The notes beneath the pieces are model-generated. The model was not told the DNA's origin. It worked only from the letters and a program-made list of their open reading frames with translations, and ran no database searches. From Terebella lapidaria (lineage: Eukaryota > Annelida > Polychaeta > Terebellida > Terebellidae): a stretch of 64,000 bases of DNA. Location: the NCBI GenBank assembly GCA_949152475.1, contig OX424570.1:24052694-24116693 (forward strand). Direction: 5' to 3'. This document shows, piece after piece, positions 12,055-23,170 of this stretch; position 1 is the first letter of the stretch; every line of letters begins with the position of its first letter. The position numbers and the translations under genes were made by a program.

Positions 12055-15000
12055 AAACATTGATAATGTTTAATGCGCCTATGGCAGCAACTGGAATGTG
12101 CTCTTGATAGTGTTGATATTTTTCATTGGATATACTGCACGCTTCTTCAAAACGATTACATCAGGACTTTCATTAGGATACACATTCTTGGATTACACAA
12201 GTGTCTTGGTGCTTCAACTCATCCACATGATAATTTTTGGCACTTTTCCGTCAAATCTGTGCCTTTTGTTGCATGCATGAATGCACAAAAACATCCATTC
12301 AAATATGCATTGGGAACTTTGTACCAAATTGGATCACATATCGGATTACCAAGATTACAGCCTGGCACTTGGTCAGCACTCAGAGCGGCTGGACTTCTGA
12401 GAACTAAGCCCACGAGACGCGGTTGTCGTGGTGGGGTGCTGCAACAACGGCCGATCAGGTGTTTAAGCTCAAAGCTTGCCCCTACCACCAACGTCTGTCG
12501 GTCCAGTGCTCGTGGAGTTAATCTGCATAATCTTGTGACTGTGCCCCTCGTATCTGATGTCCCCTCAAGGCCAGCAAGACCACTGGTGATTGGAGTGCTC
12601 AACGCCCAGTCTTCACGTAACAAAGCTGATCGGATTGGTGATCTGGTTATCGAACAGGACATAGATATTTTGGCATTGACTGAGACATGGCTGACATCCA
12701 CGCCTAAAGATGAGTACCATGTGAACGCCCTTTCCCTCCATGGCTATAAACTGATTAATGTTCCTCGTCATGGTAATCGTGGATATGGCGGTGTTGCTCT
12801 CCTGCACAAAACCAACCTCTGCGTCACATCTAAGTCATCTTCTGACAGATGGAACAGTTTTGAACATTGTGTCACTACTTTCAGAACTGGATCACGATGT
12901 CTCAAGGTCATCATTATTTACAGACCCCCACCTTCTAAAAAGAATGGACTAACTCCCAATATGTTCTTTGATGATTTCACACCGTTTCTTCAGGAACATA
13001 TGTCTAGCGCCGGAGACCTTGTCATCGTAGGTGATATCAACGTTCACCTAGACAAGCCTGATGAGCCCTACCCATCTAGATTTATCACACTGCTAGACTC
13101 TCTTAACTACGTTCAGCATGTCAATTGCCCTACTCACCGCTCGGGACACACGTTGGATGTTGTCATCACTAGAGATTCTGATGACATCATCCGTGAACTC
13201 AGTGTTGGTGACCTGGTAACTGATCACAACCTGTTGCTCTGCCATGTTGATCACCCAAAACCATCTCCTTTACGTGTAAAGGTGACCACAAGGAAACTTC
13301 ACACTGTGAACATGTCTGATATCAGAGACGATGTCAAGGCCCTAGTTGCTCCTGAATCTCACAACCCGTCGTCCCTGACAGAATTTTACAATGCATCATT
13401 GTCAACGATTCTGCAAAACCATGCCCCCGCTCGGGAAAAGCTGGTGACGTGCCGCCCCTCCCAGCCATGGTTTACCGATAACCTTCATGTGGCTAAAGCT
13501 GCCAAACGAAAGGCTGAACGCAGGTGGAGACATACGGGTCTGGTGGTCCACAAAGAAATCTTCATTGAGGCTAGGACACGCTATAATGGCATGCTCACCA
13601 GTGCCCAGTCGCGTTATTACAACGACCAAATATCTGAGGCTGGCACAGACATGAGAGTGCTGGGTTCTGTCCTGAATAAAATCCTTCATCGCAAAAAAGA
13701 AGTCAAACTACCAGAGCATAGATCACAAACTGATCTGGCAAATAGGTTTGTTCACTTCTTTGAGTCCAAGATAGAGGCTATCAGATCAAACTTTCCTGAC
13801 GTGATAAACATTGTTCCTGAATTGCCTCAATGTGAAAAACTCTTTGACAATTTCCCTCCTGCCACTTATGATGACCTCCAGAAGATCATAGTCAAAGCTC
13901 CTGCCAAAAACTGTGCACTGGACCCAATGCCCACATGGATGATAAAGCTTGCCGTCAACGACATCACTCCTATGGCTCTTGCTGTAATCAATGCATCATT
14001 GGCCACTGGTAGTGTGCCAAACTCAATGAAGGCAGCCAACATTACTCCCCTGCTGAAGAAACCGACGCTGAATCCTGACATTCTTAGCCATTATCGCCCA
14101 GTCAGCAATCTTCCGTTTCTCTCTAAGCTCCTGGAGAAGGTGGTAGCTAGCAGACTGCGGGTTCACATGGATAGAAATGGTCTTCACGATCCAATGCAGT
14201 CTGCGTACAAGCCTGGACATAGTACTGAAACAGTTCTCATCAAGATTCAGAATGATCTTCTCCGAAACATGGATTCCCGCTGTGTGTCAATCCTGGTTCT
14301 CCTCGACTTGAGCGCGGCGTTCGATACGGTCGATCACAAAATCCTCATGGAAAGACTGTATTGGCTGGGGATCCGTGGCGTACCATTGGACTGGTTTCGG
14401 TCGTATCTTACAGGGCGTGTGCAGTCTGTCAAGATTGGAGATTCCACGTCCATTCCATCTGACCTTCTTTCAGGTGTGCCTCAGGGGTCCGTTCTAGGTC
14501 CACTACTTTTCCTAGTTTATGTCCTACCACTACGACAAATCATCATGGAGCATGGGCTGGACTTCCATGGCTATGCTGACGACACGCAGATCTATATGTC
14601 TTTCCCAAACTCGCGATCTGTGAACCAAGTTGCGGCACATGTCCGAAAGCTGGAGCTTTGTCTAGTAGATATTCAGCATTGGATGGTCTCAAACAAGCTT
14701 CAGTTAAACAAGGAAAAAACTGAAATCATGCTCATTGGGCCTCAGAAACCGTTGGATACTATTCACCTGAGTCACTTGAACGTCGCAGGCACCGATGTTC
14801 CGATCTCCAAACGTCCGGTACGTAACCTAGGCGTCACATTCGACTCCTCTTTGTCTATGGTACACCAGATCACAAGCATGGTAAAGTCAGCAAGCTTCCA
14901 CATCCGTAATATCGGCCGAGTACGTCAGAAGCTCACCACTCACACCACCAAAATCCTTGTTCAATCTCTGGTGATATCACGCCTCGACTATTGTAATAGT

Positions 15001-15536
15001 CTATTGTATGGGGCGTCATCTCAAGCTATGAACAGACTCCAGCTTGTACAAAACAATGCTGCACGGCTTGTAATGCAGACACCCAGGCGGGAGCACATCA
15101 CACCAATTCTCAAAGGTCTACACTGGCTGCCTGTGAGCGCTCGTGTTGAATTCAAAGTGCTGGTATTGGTGTTCAAGGCATTGCATGGCCTAGCCCCCAC
15201 GTATCTTCGAGACCTGATCACCGACTACAAGCCCGCACGCAATCTTCGGTCATCCACGGCGGGACAGCTCCTCGTTCCACGAACCAGGCTCAAGACTGTT
15301 GGTGACAGGGCCTTTTCCGTTTGTGGTCCAACCCTCTGGAACAATCTTCCTACTGGCATAAAGAACTCTGAAACCCTAAAGTCTTTCAAGTGTAACCTCA
15401 AAACTAGTCTTTTTAAACGGTGCTACAAGTGTTAATCTAGTCATATGTATCATTCGTCTATCATTACTGTAAAGCGCATTTGAGCACTCCGGTGGAAAAT
15501 GCGCTATATCAAATGTCAATAAATAAATAAATAAAT
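12055..15536 (+). mobile_element. CR1/L2-type non-LTR retrotransposon
   Basis: A 3.48-kb insertion with one long open frame, a short 3' UTR and an (AATA)n tail at 15518-15536. The 3' UTR has a perfect 9-bp stem (15473-15481 with 15497-15505), like the 3' hairpins that CR1/L2-type reverse transcriptases recognise. The 5' end starts only 18 bp before the first Met, and no separate ORF1 is visible, so it is probably 5'-truncated. The target duplication and intact frame indicate a recent insertion. Confidence 0.9.
12073..15435 (+). CDS. LINE polyprotein: AP endonuclease and reverse transcriptase
   Basis: 1120 aa without a break. About residues 170-400 are an apurinic-type endonuclease that nicks target DNA: LTETWL, a GDxNVH-like GDINVHLD, and TDHNLL in place of the usual SDH. 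The reverse transcriptase follows at about residues 600-880: YRPVSNLPFLSKLLEKV, LLDLSAAFDTVDH, GVPQGSVLGPLLF and the catalytic YADD. The C-terminal end (WNNLPTGIKNSETLKSFK) is typical of CR1/L2 proteins. The first ~165 residues are not recognisable and may be 5' UTR or leftover ORF1 read as protein, so the true start may lie further in. All visible catalytic motifs are intact. It is a parasite gene, not part of the lysozyme cluster. Confidence 0.93.
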   Translation: MRLWQQLECALDSVDIFHWIYCTLLQNDYIRTFIRIHILGLHKCLGASTHPHDNFWHFSVKSVPFVACMNAQKHPFKYALGTLYQIGSHIGLPRLQPGTWSALRAAGLLRTKPTRRGCRGGVLQQRPIRCLSSKLAPTTNVCRSSARGVNLHNLVTVPLVSDVPSRPARPLVIGVLNAQSSRNKADRIGDLVIEQDIDILALTETWLTSTPKDEYHVNALSLHGYKLINVPRHGNRGYGGVALLHKTNLCVTSKSSSDRWNSFEHCVTTFRTGSRCLKVIIIYRPPPSKKNGLTPNMFFDDFTPFLQEHMSSAGDLVIVGDINVHLDKPDEPYPSRFITLLDSLNYVQHVNCPTHRSGHTLDVVITRDSDDIIRELSVGDLVTDHNLLLCHVDHPKPSPLRVKVTTRKLHTVNMSDIRDDVKALVAPESHNPSSLTEFYNASLSTILQNHAPAREKLVTCRPSQPWFTDNLHVAKAAKRKAERRWRHTGLVVHKEIFIEARTRYNGMLTSAQSRYYNDQISEAGTDMRVLGSVLNKILHRKKEVKLPEHRSQTDLANRFVHFFESKIEAIRSNFPDVINIVPELPQCEKLFDNFPPATYDDLQKIIVKAPAKNCALDPMPTWMIKLAVNDITPMALAVINASLATGSVPNSMKAANITPLLKKPTLNPDILSHYRPVSNLPFLSKLLEKVVASRLRVHMDRNGLHDPMQSAYKPGHSTETVLIKIQNDLLRNMDSRCVSILVLLDLSAAFDTVDHKILMERLYWLGIRGVPLDWFRSYLTGRVQSVKIGDSTSIPSDLLSGVPQGSVLGPLLFLVYVLPLRQIIMEHGLDFHGYADDTQIYMSFPNSRSVNQVAAHVRKLELCLVDIQHWMVSNKLQLNKEKTEIMLIGPQKPLDTIHLSHLNVAGTDVPISKRPVRNLGVTFDSSLSMVHQITSMVKSASFHIRNIGRVRQKLTTHTTKILVQSLVISRLDYCNSLLYGASSQAMNRLQLVQNNAARLVMQTPRREHITPILKGLHWLPVSARVEFKVLVLVFKALHGLAPTYLRDLITDYKPARNLRSSTAGQLLVPRTRLKTVGDRAFSVCGPTLWNNLPTGIKNSETLKSFKCNLKTSLFKRCYKC

Positions 15537-15706
15537 AAGATTGATGTTAGTTGATTAGCACATTTATCGGCCTTGCATGCCAACAATTATGATCTTTTGA
15601 ACCATTCAAGGTATTCCATCTCCATATACCCCCCCCCCCCCGAAGTAATTACGGTAGAGTACGAAGCGTATTCATTTGATTAATATACATCTTTTATGTT
15701 TTGCAG

Positions 15707-16437
15707 TTTGCGGCTACGTCGCCGCACAGTCTACGGACTGTTTATTGTGCATTTGTGACGTAAGTGTTTTAGATCTCACAGTTTCCAAGGGTAATATAGA
15801 TTTCTTTGCAAGTTGGATATATTATGTGTTTATTTGAATATAATTCTTCGGATTTGATTGAATTCCAGGCAGCTACAGGGTGTGACTCCAATATCGGCTG
15901 TAATGATTTGACGCCACCCTCCTGCGGTCCATATCAGATCAACCTCGGCTACTATTGTGACGCCACAGGAGTCTACCCTTCGGACTGTGATCCAGACGAT
16001 TTTCAGCTAGTGCAAAGTGAGTTACTTACGTTGTATATAACGGGCAAGATTTTATTGATTATGGTTTAATGGGTTACCATTTACTTGTTCCGATGCTTAC
16101 GTGCTGTAGTTTGAAGAATGATCTTCCTAAGATATTTTTGAACATCTTTTTTGAACTCGCAATGCTTCAAGTCAAAATATGAGACCTTGAATGTCAGCAT
16201 TTAAACATTTATCCCACAGATTGGCAAAATTGTGCCAACAATTTCAATTGCGCGACCCAAGTCGTTGTCGACTATATGGATAGGTATTCGTCTTGTCATG
16301 GCCCAGCTCCAACCTGCGTGGAATATGCGTACCTTCATAGTGGAGGTCCTAACAGCGGATGTCCAGTTGTTGTTGATCCTTTTGTCTTGAACTTTGGAGA
16401 AGCAGTGGCCTCGTGTTGTGTCGGCCAAAATTGTTAA
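15707..16437 (+). CDS. i-type lysozyme-like cassette 3, exons 2-4 only
   Basis: Exons 15707-15759, 15869-16016 and 16220-16437 match gene 2 in length, phase and splice sites. There is no exon 1, start codon or TATA box upstream: the preceding sequence is the end of tandem unit 1, the start of unit 2, and the LINE. The mature sequence is open and keeps the Cys pattern (CLLCICD, CGPYQI, HSGGPNSGC). Differences from gene 2 include QST for QSS before the first Cys and CDPDDFQ for CDPNDFD. The catalytic Glu and Asp context are missing as in gene 2. It could be expressed only by splicing from gene 2 exon 1 or from an unseen first exon; otherwise it is a silent partial gene. Confidence 0.85.
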
Positions 16438-16453
16438 AATATTCTATGTTTTC

Positions 16454-16459
16454 AATAAA
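16454..16459 (+). terminator. Polyadenylation signal of cassette 3
   Basis: AATAAA 16 bp after the stop codon, as in gene 2. Confidence 0.6.
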
Positions 16460-18230
16460 TTACTTCGAAATCTGCACTGGGTTTGTCATACCAAAGTTCG
16501 ACACCAAAATATTACCTTGGATGATATAAGGGGAAAATCGGCTCTACAAGATCACTTGTGTACAATAAAATGACGACGGAAGTAAGCACAGTGAATATAT
16601 TTCGACTTACTGTAGTATGTATCAACATGTGTGCCTCAGGACGGTAATCAAGTCCGACTCAATGCACTTAGTTGGTTTTTGTGGTTTCTACATAACGCTA
16701 TGTGACGTTTTGACTGCAGCGCCACCATCTGGCCGCGAAGGTCCGTAATGTTAACAAAGATGTTTGCCGCTGTTCACGGCATGTGTGTATATGTTTAAAT
16801 GTGACATGTATTGTAGCGGTACGAAAAAATCAAAAATAATTCTAAAAGATACTGAAATGAGTCATTTTCTTTTGATACTTTGCAAATAAACTCTTGTAAA
16901 TTTATCCAATACCACATTGAGTTCCAACCACACATCAGACTGATATCGAATCGGCCATCGTGTACGATATCGATACGTTACCTGTTCTAGGATCAGTGAA
17001 TTCAGTCGCACTAGGTATTGTAGAAAACATTCACTAGGTGGAGACACAAATTCAAAATAAAATCTACAAATTCAATAGGTGGCAGCACTGGAAATAGTCG
17101 CTCACAGTCCCAATGAATTATCGGAGTATCTCTTTAGGTCTAATAGTTGCTAATACTGTGCTGTGAAGTTCTGAATCAAGCTTTTTCAAGCCTGTGCTGT
17201 GCACCTAATCTCAAATACACGGATTAAATAATTACTCAGTAGGGGCCTATATCAGATAAATAGGTATTCTGATGCTGTAAAAATTACTATACTTCATGTG
17301 TAAAATCCACTTGACCAAAGCAAAAACTATAAGACTACAATCATGAGAAATATTTGGAAAGTTAATTCAGAGATCGGTGTAAATCCAGTAATGATTTTGC
17401 GGAAAGAAAGACTGAAGTGAGCTACATGTAACAAGTTATTTATTCACTCAAGTCTCTTGCAACATATTGATCTTGCATACATATAATATATATGTCTCAT
17501 AAATGCTGAAATATTTTGTCTGAATGACCAGTGCATAGACTTCACACTTTATCTGTTTATAGCCAACCCAATTCGACCACCTTGTTCAGAATATTTCTTT
17601 ACAATTCACATTACCTACATATATTCAGATGTTTGTATAATGCATTCTCCAAGTCAATTTGGTTTATCCTAAAACCACGTTAACTTGTATCATCACATGT
17701 ATCATCACATTATCTGATCGTATGATATTCCTTCAGCAATATATAACACATATTGCACTTTTGTGTAAGTTTCAACTGTAAAAATTACATAACATTCATC
17801 TGTTCATTGTACACAATTCGATGTAGAGAACTATATGTTATCTCAAGGTATGTTTTGAAATAACTAGACACAAATGTACCATATCTCATCATGTTAAAGT
17901 ATGATACAGTCATGCGTCAGTGAACTCACTACTACAATATAATGTACATGTACTTGCATACTCATCCAGCATTACAAGTGAGAAAACTTGAGAGCTTTCC
18001 TGTTTTTTTTTTCTATCTTTGTCATCCTTCAACTTGATGTTGGCCTGTCTGATGGTATGGTGAAGTCTGATGTTAAACATCAATTAATTGCACAATCCCA
18101 TAGTGGATGTGACAATCTCCGCAGACAAACTTCTCCACTCCTTCCACGTTCAACAAGGACCGCACTGGATTTCGTTTCACATTACTGTCATGTATTGAAT
18201 TGTTGATGATCTTTGTGTACTCGAGTTCCA

Positions 18231-18830
18231 TGTTTTGTACAAAAGATACCAAGGACACAGAAAAATCCTTGACAATTTCCATTTTCTAAGCAGCAACATT
18301 CCTGTGTCACCAGCATATGGTGTGTTTGTTTCTCAACTTATACGCTATTCCAGAGCTAGTTGCAAATATGAGGACTTTGTTTATCGAAGTACCCAGCTAG
18401 TCTCTAAACTGCTGCGACAAGGATATGTTTTAATACGACCTATATAGCTGCCTTTAAGAAATTCTTTGGACGTCATCATGATCTGGTTGATAAATACACC
18501 AAATCCATGACTGCCATACAACTAGATCTATTTTCATGTTAATTTTGAGGAATTCATGACGGGTGCCACTAGTGGGGCAGGAAATGCTCACTCGTTCCGG
18601 AACACCTGATTTCACTTCCTAATGGCCATTTTGGGGGGTTCATGAGTTTCCCTTTCATTTTTGTTTTCTCTCACTTGGTATGCCTGATGTGACTTTCTGT
18701 CCCCGGACTGTGAGATTGGATAACGTACCCTGATTTGTTCGCTCGGAATACTTGACAATGGGTATTGATTTTATGTTTATGGAACTGACAAGCCATTAGA
18801 AGCAACGTTGTAACTCCTAGACAAGAGGAA
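18231..18830 (+). mobile_element. Reverse-transcriptase element, 3' fragment (unit 2)
   Basis: Near-identical copy of 11330-11929, carried along by the tandem duplication rather than by its own transposition. Confidence 0.65.
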
Positions 18831-19119
18831 CAATTTCTGAGGTAGACCTTACGTTGAGTTTGATCATCTGATGCCATCTTGAGTTAAGATGTAGGTCGCG
18901 GACGAATACACAATTGATCTATATAGACTCGCGCGAATCTGTCTTCAAGATTGATGTTAGTTGATTAGCACATTTATCGGCCTTGCATGCCAACAATTAT
19001 GATCTTTTGAACCATTCAAGGTATTCCATCTCCATATACCCCCCCCCCCCCCCCGAAGTAATTACGGTAGAGTACGAAGCGTATTCATTTGATTAATATA
19101 CATCTTTTATGTTTTGCAG

Positions 19120-19850
19120 TTTGCGGCTACGTCGCCGCACAGTCTACGGACTGTTTATTGAGCATTTGTGACGTAAGTGTTTTAGATCTCACAGTTTCCA
19201 AGGGTAATATAGATTTCTTTGCAAGTTGGATATATTATGTGTTTATTTGAATATAATTCTTCGGATTTGATTGAATTCCAGGCAGCTACAGGGTGTGACT
19301 CCAATATCGGCTGTAATGATTTGACGCCACCCTCCTGCGGTCCATATCAGATCAACCTCGGCTACTATTGTGACGCCACAGGAGTCTACCCTTCGGACTG
19401 TGATCCAGACGATTTTCAGCTAGTGCAAAGTGAGTTACTTACGTTGTATATAACGGGCAAGATTTTATTGATTATGGTTTAATGGGTTACCATTTACTTG
19501 TTCCGATGCTTACGTGCTGTAGTTTGAAGAATGATCTTCCTAAGATATTTTTGAACATCTTTTTTGAACTCGCAATGCTTCAAGTCAAAATATGAGACCT
19601 TGAATGTCAGCATTTAAACATTTATCCCACAGATTGGCAAAATTGTGCCAACAATTTCAATTGCGCGACCCAAGTCGTTGTCGACTATATGGATAGGTAT
19701 TCGTCTTGTCATGGCCCAGCTCCAACCTGCGTGGAATATGCGTACCTTCATAGTGGAGGTCCTAACAGCGGATGTCCAGTTGTTGTTGATCCTTTTGTCT
19801 TGAACTTTGGAGAAGCAGTGGCCTCGTGTTGTGTCGGCCAAAATTGTTAA
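19120..19850 (+). CDS. i-type lysozyme-like cassette 4, exons 2-4 only
   Basis: Exons 19120-19172, 19282-19429 and 19633-19850 are almost identical to cassette 3. Exon 1 and promoter are again absent. One change stands out: the second Cys of the CLLCICD motif is Ser (TGC to AGC at 19161), giving CLLSICD. That Cys is kept in the other four loci and is expected to form a disulfide, so its loss suggests relaxed constraint. The frame is otherwise open to the TAA at 19848-19850, with AATAAA at 19867. It may be a decaying copy, or a variant exon set spliced from gene 2 exon 1. Confidence 0.83.
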
Positions 19851-21775
19851 AATATTCTATGTTTTCAATAAATTACTTCGAAATCTGCACTGGGTTTGTC
19901 ATACCAAAGTTCGACACCAAAATATTACCTTGGATGATATAAGGGGAAAATCGGCTCTACAAGATCACTTGTGTACAATAAAATGACGACGGAAGTAAGC
20001 ACAGTGAATATATTTCGACTTACTGTAGTATGTATCAACATGTGTGCCTCAGGACGGTAATCAAGTCCGACTCAATGCACTTAGTTGGTTTTTGTGGTTT
20101 CTACATAACGCTATGTGACGTTTTGACTGCAGCGCCACCATCTGGCCGCGAAGGTCCGTAATGTTAACAAAGATGTTTGCCGCTGTTCACGGCATGTGTG
20201 TATATGTTTAAATGTGACATGTATTGTAGCGGTACGAAAAGATCAAAAAGAATTCTAAAAGATACTGAAATGAGTCATTTTCTTTTGATACTTTGCAAAT
20301 AAACTCTTGTAAATTTATCCAATACCACATTGAGTTCCAACCACACATCAGACTGATATCGAATCGGCCATCGTGTACGATATCGATACGTTACCTGTTC
20401 TAGGATCAGTGAATTCAGTCGCACTAGGTATTGTAGAAAACATTCACTAGGTGGAGACACAAATTCAAAATAAAATCTACAAATTCAATAGGTGGCAGCA
20501 CTGGAAATAGTCGCTCACAGTCCCAATGAATTATCGGAGTATCTCTTTAGGTCTAATAGTTGCTAATACTGTGCTGTGAAGTTCTGAACCAAGCTTTTGC
20601 AAGCCTGTGCTGTGCACCTAATCTCAAATACACGGATTAAATAATTACTCAGTAGGGGCCTATATCAGATAAATAGGTATTCTGATGTTGTAAAAATTAC
20701 TATACTTCATGGGTAAAATCCACTTGACCAAAGCAATTTCTGACACCCCAAGAGCTACTATTAGACTACAATCATGAGAAATATTTGGAAAGTTAATCCA
20801 GAGATCGGTGTAAATTCAGTAATGATTTTGCGGAAAGAAAGACTGAAGTGAGCTACATGTAACAAGTTATTTATTCACTCAAGTCTCTTGCAACATATTG
20901 ATCTTGCATACATATAATATATATGTCTCATAAATGCTGAAATATTTTGTCTGAATGACCAGTGCATAGACTTCACACTTTATCTGTTTATAGCCAACCC
21001 AATTCGACCACCTTGTTCAGAATATTTCTTTACAATTCACATTACCTACATATATTCAGATGTTTGTATAAGGCATGCTCCAAGTCAATTTGGTTTATCC
21101 TAAAACCACGTTAACTATTGTATCATCACATTATATGATCATATGGTATTTCTTCAGCAATATATAACACATATTGCACTTTTGTGTAAGTTTCAACTGT
21201 AAAAATTACATAACATTCATCTGTTCATTGTACACAATTCGATGTAGAGAACTATATGTTATCTCAAGGTATGTTTTGAAATAACTGGACACAAATGTAC
21301 CATATCACTGGAAATATGGAAATGAATGTTATGTAAAAATTACATAACATTCATCTGTTCATTGTACACAATTCGATGTAGAGAACTATATGTTATCTCA
21401 AGGTATGTTATGAAATAACTGGACACAAATGTACCATATCTCATCCTGTTAAAGTATGATACAGTCATGCGTCAATGAACTCACTACTACAATATAATGT
21501 ACATGTACTTGCATACTCATCCAGCATTACAAGTGAGAAAACTTGAGAGCTTTCCTGTTCTTTTTTCTATCTTTGTCATCCCTCAACTTGATGTTGGCCT
21601 GTCTGATGGTATGGTGAAGTCTGATGTTCAACATCAATTGTACAATCCCATAGTGGATGTGACAATCTCCGCAGACAAACTTCTCCACTCCTTTCACGTT
21701 CAACAAGCACCACGCTAGTTTGCGTTTCATATTATTGTCGTGTATCACATTGTCGATGATCCTAGTGTACTCGAG

Positions 21776-22356
21776 TTCCATGTTTTGTACAAAAGATACT
21801 GAGGACACAGAAAAATACATGACGATTTCCCTTTTCTAAGCAGCAACATTCCTGTGTCACCAGCATACTAATACGCTATTCCAGAGCTAGTTGCAAATAT
21901 GGGGACTTTGTTTATCGAAGTGCCCAGCTAGTCTCTAAACTGCTGCGACAAGGATATGTTTTACTAAGACAGCTGCGTTCAAGAAATTCTATGGACATCA
22001 TCATGATTTGGTTGATAAATACAACAAATCCATTTCTGCCATGCAACTTGATCTATTTTCATGTTAATTTTGGGGAATTCATCCCGGGTGCCACCAGTGG
22101 GGCAGGAAATGCTCACTCTTTCCGGAACACCTGATTTCACCTCCTAATGGCCATTTTTGGGGGTTCATGAGTTTCCCTGTCATTTTTGTTTTCTCTCACA
22201 TCGTATGCCTGATATGACTTTCTGTCCCCGGACTGTGAGATCGGATAACGGACCCTGTTTTGTTCGCTCGGAATACTTGATAATGGGTATTGATTCTACG
22301 TCTATGGAACTGACAAGCCATCAGAAGCAACGTTGTAACTCTTAGACAAGAGGAAC
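21776..22356 (+). mobile_element. Reverse-transcriptase element, 3' fragment (unit 3)
   Basis: Diverged copy of 11330-11929, missing part of the SPAYGVFVSQ region (deletion near 21865). It ends with the CAGTGGGGCAGGAAATGCTC tail at about 22095-22114. Confidence 0.6.
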
Positions 22357-22429
22357 TATGGAAAGCCGGTGCGACATGCGAGAAATGATAGAAATGAAGC
22401 GAACCTGTCACAGCTTGGGGAGGTGGGGA

Positions 22430-22755
22430 AGGGGGGGGGGGGGGTCTGGGTCTCGGGCCTGCTGAAGAGCCCAGAAATCAGAGCCTTTTTATGTCCTGAA
22501 TTGGTTTTGTGGCCTTTCCTGGGAATAAATTGCACTTGAAAATTCATCGATGACCATGTTCTGGAAAGTTTGTAAAAAATGTACATGTAGGAGGAAAGCT
22601 ACACATTTGGGCCGGGGGTCCTGGGGCCCGCCCAAAGGCCCCAGAAGTCATAGCCTTCCTTATGTTCTGAACTAATTTTGTGGCCTTTCCTGGGTATGGT
22701 TGCACTTAAGAATTCATTGATGACCATGTTCTGGAAAGTTTGTAAAAATAGTATA
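22430..22755. repeat. Two direct copies of a ~180-bp G-rich-headed repeat
   Basis: A G-rich head (G-run at 22432-22443; GGGGTCCTGGGGCC near 22614) is followed twice by a similar block ending GACCATGTTCTGGAAAGTTT (22551-22570 and 22722-22741). Non-coding dispersed repeat. Confidence 0.7.
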
Positions 22756-22914
22756 TCGGGTTATGTTGAAAAATTTAATGTTGTCATAGTTTCATATAGA
22801 ATCTTGGCAAATGTATTGAACATGTTCTGAATAGTCTTTGGGACATAAAAAAGCTTGCTGCCATTTTTTTCATTTGGTCCCAATTGCCATCAGAAGCAAC
22901 GTTGTAACTCTTAG

Positions 22915-23170
22915 ACAAGAGGAACTATGGAAAGCCCGTGCGACATGCGAGAAGTGACAATTGAGAAGCGACATGTGACATGCGAGAACTTAAGTATTGC
23001 CTACATGGACATGCCTACAAGTTAGCCTATAAACTGCGGCACGGGAGATATAAACTGCGACATGCGACAAGCGAGACAACTTGACAAACTGCGACTTGCC
23101 TGAATCAAAATGTTTATAGTTTATAGTTCGCATGTCGCATGTCGTCTTTTACTTCTCGCATGTCGAACCG
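22915..23170. repeat. GCGACATGCGA word array in both orientations
   Basis: The word GCGACATGCGA and variants recur in forward orientation (22930-23090) and as TCGCATGTCGC at 23128-23165, so the two sides could pair. One forward copy also occurs at 22371. No gene is seen. Confidence 0.6.

Larger units (their letters stand above)
11930..18830 (+). repeat. Tandem unit 2, interrupted by a LINE
   Basis: Without the LINE at 12055-15536 this unit is about 3.41 kb. From its left end to about 17223 it matches unit 3; from about 17275 onward it matches unit 1. It carries lysozyme exons 2-4 (cassette 3) but no exon 1. Confidence 0.9.
18831..22356 (+). repeat. Tandem unit 3, diverged right half
   Basis: Nearly identical to unit 2 up to about 20640; from about 20685 on it differs from units 1 and 2 by many substitutions and indels. 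It also holds an internal repeat of about 100 bp (near 21205-21290 and 21330-21415). Homology to the array ends at AGAGGAAC near 22356. A 67-bp piece around that edge recurs 569 bp downstream (22887-22958). Confidence 0.88.
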
